From an uncultured Succinivibrio sp. (GTDB lineage: Bacteria > Pseudomonadota > Gammaproteobacteria > Enterobacterales > Succinivibrionaceae), in assembly GCA_902785325.1 (NCBI GenBank), contig CACZXZ010000009.1, positions 55,132 to 119,131 of the forward strand: 64,000 nt of DNA, given 5' to 3'. The notes below the pieces were generated by a model. It saw nothing but the letters and a program-made list of their open reading frames with translations, did no database searches and was not told the origin of the DNA. Both the position numbers and the translations under genes were made by a program. Of the stretch, positions 9,045-19,581 are shown piece after piece. The number at the start of each line of letters is the position of its first letter. Positions within the stretch are counted from its first letter, which is position 1.

Positions 9045-10661
9045 TTAAGCTTTTTTCATGCTTAATCCACGTTTCTCAAGTGATCTAAAGATAATCACTT
9101 GTTGGAAGATTGTGAAGCAGTTTGAGATTAACCAATATAAGGTTAAGCCTGCTGGGAATGTACAGAACATAAAGGTAAAGATGAAAGGCATTGCCATAAA
9201 TACTTTACGCTGAATTGGATCTGTAATAGGTGTAGGTGACATCTTCTGTAATAAGAACATGGATACACCGTATAAAATAGGTAGTACAAAGTATGGATCT
9301 TTTACAGAAAGATCAGTAATCCATAGAATGAAACTTGACTGACGTAATTCTGTTGATTCCATTAAGGTCCAATATAAAGCAATGAATATTGGCATTTGAA
9401 TTAACAATGGTAAACAACCGCCTAAAGGATTAACCTTTTCAGCTTTGTATAACTTCATTGTTTCAGCACCAATCTTTTGGCGGTCATCTTTAAATTTCTC
9501 TTTGATTTCCATTAATTTTGGCTGCAATAAACGCATCTTAGCCATAGATGTGTATTGTGCTTTGGTTAATGGGAACATCACGCCTCTAACTACTAAGGTT
9601 AATAAAATAATAGCAAAACCCCAGTTGTTTACGATGCTGTGGATAAAGTTAAGAATTTTAAATAATGGAATAGAAATAAACCATAACCAGCCGTAGTCTA
9701 CAGTTAAGTCTAAGTTCTTAGCAACTTGAGATAGAGCGTCTTGCTCTTTAGGACCTAACCATAGTTTTGAACCGATAGTTTTGTTTTCACCAGCTTTAAT
9801 TGAAATATTATTAGTTCTGATACCAATAATAGCAGCAGTATTCTTTTCAGCTGGTGAAGAATAGATAACATTTCCATTATCATCGCCACTTCCAATCCAA
9901 GAAGAAACGAAATAGTGTTGGATCATTGCAACCCAGCCGTTTTTGGTTGCAATGTTAAGTTTTAAATCATCATTGATATCGTCTAGTGTTGCTTTCTCAT
10001 AACGAGTATCATCAGTTGAATAAGCAGTTCCACGGTATGCACTAGCTACCATACCAAAGCCTGTATCATTCTTTAAGTAGCTATCATCGCAGGTTTGTTT
10101 TAACTGACCGTAGAAGCAAAGATTTAAATCTTTTTCTGAATTATTTTGAATATCGTAGCTTACGTTAACTACATAGGAATCTTTATCGATGGAGTATTTT
10201 TTAGTGTAAGTAACGCCATCTTTTTCATACACTAAGTTAGCTACAACTGTATTTTCGCCGTCTTTTAATAAGAATTCCTTTTGAGCAGCGGTAAATTCAG
10301 GTCTGAATTGATTGTCAATTCCATCTTTTCCTGCAAGACCACTTTGTGCTTGATATAGGAACTTATTGTTGGTCATTAACAAATGGAATGGATCGTCTTT
10401 GTCTTGATACTGCTTAATTTTTAATAATTTAGCATCAATAACATCGCCGCCCTTTAAGTTAACAGTTAACTCAAGATTATCACTTTTAATTGTTACTGTA
10501 TTGCTAATATCAGACTTGTCATTAATCTCTTGATTTAGACTAGCCACAGCTGCATTTTCAGCTTCTTTTAAAGCGTTATCCTTATCTGAGTTCCAATCCC
10601 AGAATAAGAACATAGCAGCGCAAAGTAAAAGGATAAATAATAAATTTCTTTGTTGTTCCAT
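9045..10661 (-). CDS. yidC: Membrane protein insertase YidC
   Basis: YidC inserts and folds inner-membrane proteins, alone or with SecYEG. The 538-residue product has an N-terminal membrane segment (MEQQRNLLFILLLCAAMFLF), a large periplasmic domain (about residues 55-330) and the conserved C-terminal core of five membrane segments. The core contains VVRGVMFPLTKAQY with the functional arginine, the cytoplasmic hairpin NPLGGCLPLLIQMPIFIALY, and LYWLISNCFTIFQQ near the end. Length and architecture match the gammaproteobacterial form. Confidence 0.97.
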   Translation of the reverse strand: MEQQRNLLFILLLCAAMFLFWDWNSDKDNALKEAENAAVASLNQEINDKSDISNTVTIKSDNLELTVNLKGGDVIDAKLLKIKQYQDKDDPFHLLMTNNKFLYQAQSGLAGKDGIDNQFRPEFTAAQKEFLLKDGENTVVANLVYEKDGVTYTKKYSIDKDSYVVNVSYDIQNNSEKDLNLCFYGQLKQTCDDSYLKNDTGFGMVASAYRGTAYSTDDTRYEKATLDDINDDLKLNIATKNGWVAMIQHYFVSSWIGSGDDNGNVIYSSPAEKNTAAIIGIRTNNISIKAGENKTIGSKLWLGPKEQDALSQVAKNLDLTVDYGWLWFISIPLFKILNFIHSIVNNWGFAIILLTLVVRGVMFPLTKAQYTSMAKMRLLQPKLMEIKEKFKDDRQKIGAETMKLYKAEKVNPLGGCLPLLIQMPIFIALYWTLMESTELRQSSFILWITDLSVKDPYFVLPILYGVSMFLLQKMSPTPITDPIQRKVFMAMPFIFTFMFCTFPAGLTLYWLISNCFTIFQQVIIFRSLEKRGLSMKKA

Positions 10662-10684
10662 TTGAGTAACCTTACGGAAATTAC

Positions 10685-10927
10685 TTAATGCTCTTTTTTA
10701 GGTACAGGATCATATCCACCTGGATTTAAAGGATGACATCTTGAGATCCTTTTTATTCCTAGGTATGTTCCTTTAATAAAACCCCATTCTTTAATTGCTT
10801 CAAGAGTATATTGTGAACAGCTAGGGTAAAAACGGCAGTGCTGTCCTAGAATAGGACTAATGAAGATTTGATAGAAACGAATCAAAGCGATTGCTAGTTT
10901 TCCAAACGGTGAGATATTTGTCTCCAT
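10685..10927 (-). CDS. yidD: Membrane protein insertion efficiency factor YidD
   Basis: An 80-residue protein with the family core [20 protein letters not shown], then SQYTLEAI, and the [13 protein letters not shown] ending. YidD is a small amphipathic inner-membrane-associated protein thought to help YidC-dependent insertion. It overlaps the end of rnpA by 34 bases and precedes yidC, the standard arrangement. Confidence 0.95.
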   Translation of the reverse strand: METNISPFGKLAIALIRFYQIFISPILGQHCRFYPSCSQYTLEAIKEWGFIKGTYLGIKRISRCHPLNPGGYDPVPKKEH

Positions 10928-11250
10928 AGGCGTATAAAAACTTCTCGTAGTTCAGAATTTGATTTTTCTTCTATCTTTGGTCTTGCCAAGATTACAAGAT
11001 CTATATTAGGAAGAGAATGTTGGTTTTGCCTAAAGGTCTCTCTAGCTATGCGTTTAATACGATTTCGCCAAACAGCCCTTTTTAAAACTTTTTTAGGTAC
11101 AATCAAGCCGAGCCTTGAACCTTCCTTGTCGTTTTTGCAAGCAAGAACTAACACACCAGGTTCGCTAGCGCGGACAGGTTTTTTAAATACCTTATCATAT
11201 TCCTCGGTAGACAAGATCCTTGCAGACCGAGGAAATATATTACTAGCCAT
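10894..11250 (-). CDS. rnpA: Ribonuclease P protein component
   Basis: RnpA is the basic protein cofactor of the RNase P ribozyme that trims tRNA 5' ends. The 118-residue product carries the RNA-binding signature near residues 60-75 ([17 protein letters not shown]) and the upstream [13 protein letters not shown] strand. Its ATG lies inside the last codons of rpmH (8-base overlap), and its own 3' end overlaps yidD by 34 bases. Translation of the three is probably coupled. Confidence 0.96.
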   Translation of the reverse strand: MASNIFPRSARILSTEEYDKVFKKPVRASEPGVLVLACKNDKEGSRLGLIVPKKVLKRAVWRNRIKRIARETFRQNQHSLPNIDLVILARPKIEEKSNSELREVFIRLWRQISHRLEN

Positions 11251-11386
11251 TAACGGTAGTTAAACGCTTACGGCCTTTAGCGCGACGGCGTGATAGTACT
11301 TTACGACCGTCTGCAGTACGCATACGAACACGGAAACCGTGGGTGCGCTTACGCTTTGTAACGTTTGGTTGGAAAGTGCGCTTCAT
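11243..11386 (-). CDS. rpmH: 50S ribosomal protein L34
   Basis: A short reverse-strand gene from ATG 11386 to TAG 11243 encodes 47 residues: [20 protein letters not shown], then a basic tail [15 protein letters not shown]. This is the L34 pattern; usual length is 44-46. The last three residues extend the protein and make its stop overlap the rnpA start by 8 bases. It is the first gene of the leftward block next to dnaA. Confidence 0.97.
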   Translation of the reverse strand: MKRTFQPNVTKRKRTHGFRVRMRTADGRKVLSRRRAKGRKRLTTVNG

Positions 11387-11612
11387 TTGTATCTCCAATG
11401 ACGGTTCACACCGTCAATTATTAATATATTAAAATCTCAAATTAATCAGCTATTAATTGCTAATTAATACAAAGTACGACATTTTACATTGTAAATACTA
11501 CTAACGTCAACACTGTTATGATAAAATCACAAGACTATTAATTAGTTAATACTGTTCATTAATCTTAATTAATTTTCTTATTCCTAGTTTTCTCATTATT
11601 TAAGGCTGTTTT
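11387..11612. promoter_or_regulatory. Divergent rpmH/dnaA intergenic region, AT-rich
   Basis: This 226-base AT-rich spacer must hold the outward promoters for rpmH and dnaA. It is a classical oriC position, but by eye I find no TTATNCACA DnaA boxes in either orientation. A short hairpin GACGGTTCACACCGTC lies at 11400-11415 in the rpmH leader. Confidence 0.5.
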
Positions 11613-13088
11613 ATGGATTTGCAACAAATTTGGAATGATGTTATTCAAAGTTTTGTTGAATCAGAAAAAGATGAAAGTAAAAAAGCTTTGATACAGCTTT
11701 TAAGTACTCAGTGTTCCTTTACAATCAAAGATAATAATGTTTGTTTTTTATGCCAGAACGATATCGCTTATAAAGTAATTAAACGTTATGCTTTTGATTT
11801 TCATGATGAAATTAAGAGAATGCTTGGAAATAACTCACTAGCTATGAATATTATGATGGCTAGTGATTTTGTGGGGAATAATTCAAATAATCAAAATTAT
11901 ACTCAAGGAATCCAAGCTCAAGTAAATTCTCAAAATTCTTTTGCTACAACATCTGTATCCACACAGAATACTGTTGAGTTTAATAATCCTACTTATGCTG
12001 AAGCAAATACAGCTACTGTACAGAAGAAAGTTTCTTCTTTTAAGGATTATGGCAATATCAACCCTACTAAGACTTTTGAGAACTACGTTACCGATCCTGA
12101 AAATCAACTTGTATATGCTATAGCTCAATCTATTGCTAATAATCCAGGTACAGATTCTTATAATCCTTTCTATATTTATGGTGGATCTGGTCTTGGTAAA
12201 ACCCATTTACTATGGGCAATTGCAAATAGAATTAAAGAAACCAAACCAAATGTTTCAGTAGCATATATCAGAGCAGAAGAGTTTATTAGAAGTTATGTTG
12301 ATTCAATGGCTAAAAAAAATGCTTTTGATCCTCAACAGGTTCACTTCCAAGATAGATTTACTCAATATAATGTATTTATCATGGATGATATCCAGAGCTT
12401 AACTAGAGGTGAAAAGGCTAGAGATACTTTCTTTGATATTATTGCAGAGTTCTTAGATAAGCCTGGTAGACAACTTATACTAGCTTCTGATGTTCCACCT
12501 GGAAATTTAAAGAATTTCTCTCCAAGATTAGTTTCTAGATTCGGTTCTGGTGTATGTAGAGAAATCTATCCACCTAGCAATGAAACTCGCTTGGCAATTA
12601 TTAAAAGCAAGTGCAGTGAATTAAAAATTGAATTCCCTGATTCAGTAGTTGAGTACATTGCTAATAATATTAGATCTAGTGTTCGAGAGATAGAAGGTGC
12701 TATCAAGACCTTAAAATCACATGTTGATTTAACAGGTCAGATGATTTCTCTTGATGATGCTATTAAGAATCTATCTAATTTAGTTAACGTAACTAGTCAG
12801 GTTACTACCTTAGATTCAATTAAAGACAGAGTTGCAAAAGAGTTTGAAATAAGTGTTGCTTCAATGGAATCTGCACTTAGAAAAAAGGAAATTACTACAG
12901 CCCGTTCAATGGCTATGTTAATTGCTAATGAACTTATTCCTACTTTGTCACTTTCTGATATTGGAAGATCCTTTAATAAGGATCATTCATCAGTTCTGAC
13001 TGCTATTAGAAGAACTAAAGCTAGAATTGAAGAAAGTCAGGAAATCGCAGCAATTCATCAAAAATTAGTTCTTTCTTTAAAGAAATAA
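11613..13088 (+). CDS. dnaA: Chromosomal replication initiator DnaA
   Basis: DnaA opens the origin and recruits the helicase. The 491-residue product has the N-terminal domain I (MDLQQIWNDVIQSFVESEKD), a polar N/Q/S-rich linker (residues 90-140), and the AAA+ core with Walker A YGGSGLGKTHLL near 188 and Walker B VFIMDDIQSL near 254. The C-terminal DNA-binding helices end in DIGRSFNKDHSSVLTAIRR. The box-reading motif is KDHSSV where E. coli has RDHTTV. It heads dnaA-dnaN-recF-gyrB. Confidence 0.97.
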   Translation: MDLQQIWNDVIQSFVESEKDESKKALIQLLSTQCSFTIKDNNVCFLCQNDIAYKVIKRYAFDFHDEIKRMLGNNSLAMNIMMASDFVGNNSNNQNYTQGIQAQVNSQNSFATTSVSTQNTVEFNNPTYAEANTATVQKKVSSFKDYGNINPTKTFENYVTDPENQLVYAIAQSIANNPGTDSYNPFYIYGGSGLGKTHLLWAIANRIKETKPNVSVAYIRAEEFIRSYVDSMAKKNAFDPQQVHFQDRFTQYNVFIMDDIQSLTRGEKARDTFFDIIAEFLDKPGRQLILASDVPPGNLKNFSPRLVSRFGSGVCREIYPPSNETRLAIIKSKCSELKIEFPDSVVEYIANNIRSSVREIEGAIKTLKSHVDLTGQMISLDDAIKNLSNLVNVTSQVTTLDSIKDRVAKEFEISVASMESALRKKEITTARSMAMLIANELIPTLSLSDIGRSFNKDHSSVLTAIRRTKARIEESQEIAAIHQKLVLSLKK

Positions 13089-13105
13089 TAGTTGGAGTTT
13101 ACTAT

Positions 13106-14236
13106 ATGAAATTCAGCATTACTTTATCATCAATAAGTAAACAATTAAGCGAAGTTGCAAGTATTGCATGTTCTGCTCCTAACAAAGAAGATATTACCCA
13201 GAATATTTTAATTAACGTTACTGGTAATGAGCTTACTTTCAAGGCTACAAATTACAATATTGAACTCCAAACTAAAATTCCTGTAATGGATGTGGTATCA
13301 GAGGGTGAAACTACTGTAAATGCAGTTAAGCTAAAAGATACTTTAGCTAATCTTGATATCAACTCAGATGTTGTTTTTGAATTAGCCAATGAAAAACTAA
13401 TTATTTCAAACAGCAGTGTTTCTTTTGAAATCAGAGCTCGTTCCTCAAAAGATTTCCCTTCTTTTGAGATTGATAATATCGTTCAATCAATTGTTTTAAA
13501 GCAAAAACAATTAAAGAATATTATTGATTCTTCTTCTTTCTGCGTTTCAAATGAAGACTTTAGAGATTACTTAAAAGGTGTTCGTTTTGAGCTTAATGGC
13601 ACTAAGTTAGAAATCTTTACTTCAGATGGTCATAGAATGGCAATCCTAGAGACAAATCTTGATAATCAAGAGCCTACTATTGCTCCATTTGGCGCTATAT
13701 TAACTAAGCGTTGTGCTACACAATTATCAAAGATCTTAGATGATAATGGTGAGTCTGAAGTTACCTTGTCCTTTACTAAGAATGCAGTTTTAACTACTTG
13801 CAATAATTACAGCCTAGTTTCAAAGCAAATTATCTGTGGTTATCCAAATGTGCGTACAGTAATTCCAAGAACTATCGATACTCAGTTATCAATTCCAAGA
13901 GAGAGTTTCTCAAACCTAATTAAACAAGTATCTGTACTTTCTTCAAAGAGAATTAACGGTGTAACCTTTAATTTTGGTAATGGCAAAGTTGATCTAAGAT
14001 GCGAAAACTCTGAGCATGAAGTTGCAACTGCTAGCTTGGATTTACCTGATGCACAAACACCAATTGAGATTTCTCTAAACTCACAGTATGTAAGAGAAGT
14101 TTTAAACGTTCTAAAGTCAGAGAATGTATTATTCTGCTTTAGCCAGCCTATGGCTCAAGTTATGATTAAGCCTGATACTGAAGAAAATGAGTTTGGAATC
14201 AAGTCTAGCTACATCATAAGTAAAGTAGTAGTTTAA
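13106..14236 (+). CDS. dnaN: DNA polymerase III beta subunit (sliding clamp)
   Basis: A 376-residue clamp subunit; the dimeric ring tethers polymerase III to DNA. Three clamp domains of about 120 residues are recognisable (start MKFSITLSSISKQLSEVASI). Domain 2 carries EDFRDYLKGVRFE and SDGHRMAI. The protein is slightly longer than E. coli DnaN (366), with a C-terminal YIISKVVV instead of the usual terminal M-P-x-R-L/M, which is a small departure. The ribosome-binding site GGAG precedes ATG by 10 bases; it lies 17 bases after dnaA. Confidence 0.96.
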   Translation: MKFSITLSSISKQLSEVASIACSAPNKEDITQNILINVTGNELTFKATNYNIELQTKIPVMDVVSEGETTVNAVKLKDTLANLDINSDVVFELANEKLIISNSSVSFEIRARSSKDFPSFEIDNIVQSIVLKQKQLKNIIDSSSFCVSNEDFRDYLKGVRFELNGTKLEIFTSDGHRMAILETNLDNQEPTIAPFGAILTKRCATQLSKILDDNGESEVTLSFTKNAVLTTCNNYSLVSKQIICGYPNVRTVIPRTIDTQLSIPRESFSNLIKQVSVLSSKRINGVTFNFGNGKVDLRCENSEHEVATASLDLPDAQTPIEISLNSQYVREVLNVLKSENVLFCFSQPMAQVMIKPDTEENEFGIKSSYIISKVVV

Positions 14237-14243
14237 TCTTTTC

Positions 14244-14272
14244 AGGTAGCCTTCAAAGGCTACCTTTATTCT
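14244..14272 (+). terminator. Hairpin with T-rich tail between dnaN and recF
   Basis: AGGTAGCCTT at 14244-14253 pairs with AAGGCTACCT at 14256-14265, followed by a T-rich stretch. It ends 5 bases before the recF ATG, which has no clear ribosome-binding site of its own. It probably lowers recF expression relative to dnaN. Confidence 0.65.
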
Positions 14273-14277
14273 TATTC

Positions 14278-17804
<3,527 letters not shown>

Positions 17805-17810
17805 TCCAAT

Positions 17811-17846
17811 AAAGCCCCGAGGAAATATCTGAGGGGCTTTTCTTTC
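17811..17846 (+). terminator. Rho-independent terminator after gyrB
   Basis: AAAGCCCC (17811-17818) and GGGGCTTT (17833-17840) form the stem, followed by TCTTTCTTCC. It starts 7 bases after the gyrB stop and closes the dnaA-gyrB transcription unit. Confidence 0.88.
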
Positions 17847-17949
17847 TTCCTACTTTTTTCTTCAATTCATTTAAAAATTTTTTCTCACCAAGTAATCTAT
17901 AGTTTGTTAGTATTGCTACCATATTAACGTTCTAGAATTTTGTCACATA

Positions 17950-17965
17950 TGTTCCACGTGGAACA
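17950..17965. promoter_or_regulatory. parS-like site 1
   Basis: Perfect 16-bp palindrome TGTTCCACGTGGAACA. The general bacterial ParB site is TGTTNCACGTGAAACA; the CC/GG form seen here is a symmetric variant. Confidence 0.85.
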
Positions 17966-18033
17966 ATTTTCTTTACCTATAATTTATGATTCTACTATTT
18001 TGAGCATGTTCAATTTTCTTTATACTATTTCAC

Positions 18034-18071
18034 TTTTCTCTCGATGCATCTATTCGAATCGAAAGAGAAAA
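18034..18071. repeat. Imperfect inverted repeat in the parS region
   Basis: TTTTCTCTCGAT at 18034-18045 faces ATCGAAAGAGAAAA at 18058-18071, giving 12 base pairs with a 2-base bulge. It lies between parS sites 1 and 2. No T-run follows and no gene is near, so it does not look like an ordinary terminator. Confidence 0.5.
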
Positions 18072-18238
18072 TATCAAATTTGAACAATTATGGACAGTCT
18101 AATTCTATGTTTATTTCGATTATGTTGGTAAAGCTGTTAAGCAGAACGTTAATAACAAGACATTCTAAAAGTTAAGTTCAAACCCTGTATAAATGTAATC
18201 GCTAAATCTTAGGCTTGAAACGAAAAATTGAAATTTGA

Positions 18239-18254
18239 TGTTCCACGTGGAACA
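18239..18254. promoter_or_regulatory. parS-like site 2
   Basis: Perfect palindrome TGTTCCACGTGGAACA, 289 bases after site 1. The core CACGTG and flanks are identical to site 1 while the surrounding sequence differs, so the 16 bases are the conserved element. Confidence 0.85.
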
Positions 18255-18677
18255 ATATGCGATGATCTTAAGTTTAATTCTATCGAGTTAGGATAATTGT
18301 TTGTACTTTCAATTTACTCATTTACATACTGTTAGTTAAACCTTAGTAATCTAACAGAGAGCTGATGTATTACCAGGGAGTCAAAAGGATTTGTTCAGCG
18401 ATATATTGGAAAATAATATAATTCTGAGCCATAAAATCTTCTAAATATGGTCCACTAATTCTTCCTAACCAGAGCCTCATTTTTGATTCTTAATCGATAC
18501 TTAAAGTGGATTCATAGATATTTTGGTGAGTTTAGAGCTATTCTATTGGTTTTAGGCGGGATCAAAAGATAATGTTTCAAGTTTTGACCGACTTAACCAT
18601 GGCTCTGATATATATATTGGCAATTGCATATCTAACAGTGAATAAATGAATGCGAAATTGTATGAGTAATATACAAT

Positions 18678-18693
18678 TGTTCTACCTGGAAAA
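18678..18693. promoter_or_regulatory. Decayed parS-like site (candidate)
   Basis: TGTTCTACCTGGAAAA matches the local palindrome at 13 of 16 positions. It is 439 bases from site 2, about twice the 220-base period seen further right. It may be a degenerate former site or chance. Confidence 0.3.
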
Positions 18694-18806
18694 ATAAGAC
18701 TTTCCTGTTGTCGATTACTCAAGTTTGATTATTCAGATCAGGGTAGGAGTGAATACTATCAATATAAATATATAGAACATCCATAATATTTGTGATTTAT
18801 ATTAAG

Positions 18807-18822
18807 TGTTCCACGTGGAACA
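18807..18822. promoter_or_regulatory. parS-like site 3
   Basis: Perfect palindrome TGTTCCACGTGGAACA. It begins the evenly spaced series (218 bases to the next). Confidence 0.85.
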
Positions 18823-19024
18823 ACACATTTAAGAAATGTGGACCGATAATTTCATTCGTTCACTACAATTTTGGAATGCATTTGAGAATTTCCGTTAATA
18901 CGTTACTGAAAATTTTTGCTCTCAACTGTGTGATTTTCAATTTTTGTTTGGATCAGCATTAGTTCTTGAAATCGTGCTAGGAAGAATATGCTAAATTTTT
19001 AGTATGAAATCCAATGGTAAGAAA

Positions 19025-19040
19025 TGTTCCACGTGGAACA
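19025..19040. promoter_or_regulatory. parS-like site 4
   Basis: Perfect palindrome TGTTCCACGTGGAACA, 218 bases after site 3 and 221 before site 5. Confidence 0.85.
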
Positions 19041-19067
19041 GTTAAACAATTGAACATACCACGATGC

Positions 19068-19085
19068 CGTTTAGTTCTGTACTAG
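19068..19085 (+). repeat. Short direct repeat, copy A
   Basis: CGTTTAGTTCTGTACTAG matches copy B at 19293-19310 at 17 of 18 bases. Each copy lies 43-47 bases after the start of a parS-like site, which hints that the flanks derive from an old tandem duplication of about 220 bases. Confidence 0.55.
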
Positions 19086-19245
19086 AATTCATTGAATAGT
19101 TACTTCTATTTACCAATCTTCTGACAAATAGAATACTCTCTAATTGGAGAAATATTCTAAAGGCGTATTGTATCCTCTAAAAGAGCTTATATTTGTTCAA
19201 ACAAATTTAGTTCAGACTATCTATTTAAACTGCTATGAATTGTAA

Positions 19246-19261
19246 TGTTCCACGTAGAACA
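19246..19261. promoter_or_regulatory. parS-like site 5 (one-base variant)
   Basis: TGTTCCACGTAGAACA differs from the other sites by one base in the right half. It keeps the same spacing: 221 bases after site 4 and 219 before site 6. Confidence 0.75.
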
Positions 19262-19292
19262 ATACTCCATTGAAATACATGAAACAAAATTA

Positions 19293-19310
19293 CGTTTAGT
19301 TCTGTTCTAG
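19293..19310 (+). repeat. Short direct repeat, copy B
   Basis: CGTTTAGTTCTGTTCTAG, the partner of copy A at 19068, 225 bases away and in the same position relative to the adjacent parS-like site. Confidence 0.55.
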
Positions 19311-19464
19311 CGGCTCTTTGAAATGTTCAGTATATACTGATTTATATTAGAACAGATGCTCATAAATAGATTTATACATGATACGAGTTTGAATCTCGCT
19401 TTGGTCAGTAGTTGCATCTGGATGATAAGTTTAGAATTTGTATACTACCGAAAGTGAATTGAAT

Positions 19465-19480
19465 TGTTCCACGTGGAACA
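19465..19480. promoter_or_regulatory. parS-like site 6
   Basis: Perfect palindrome TGTTCCACGTGGAACA, the last site, 60 bases before the glyS terminator. Confidence 0.85.
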
Positions 19481-19539
19481 TTTAATGTATGAATAACAGC
19501 AAGTTATGGAGATTGCTGAGAAGGTGAAATGTATTAGGG

Positions 19540-19567
19540 ATAAAAAAGGGGTGACAAAATCACCCCT
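19540..19567 (-). terminator. Rho-independent terminator of glyQS
   Basis: AGGGGTGA (19547-19554), loop CAAAA, TCACCCCT (19560-19567). On the reverse strand the stem is followed by a run of six T, placed 15 bases after the glyS stop. Confidence 0.88.
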
Positions 19568-19581
19568 CCTAATTTAATTGA

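Larger units (their letters stand above)
17847..19540. other. Non-coding parS-rich centromere region between gyrB and glyS
   Basis: About 1.7 kb without a plausible gene on either strand; no open frame has a ribosome-binding site or recognisable product. It holds six 16-bp parS-like palindromes (listed separately), one decayed candidate, an imperfect inverted repeat and a partly repeated flank. It sits within 8 kb of dnaA. No DnaA-box cluster was seen. The most likely role is the ParB-binding centromere of the chromosome and an SMC loading zone; part of the replication origin could also lie here. Confidence 0.8.

Noticed and set aside
11883-12206. Reverse-strand frame opposite the dnaA linker
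   Set aside because: Antisense to the low-complexity linker of DnaA; no motif or start signal.
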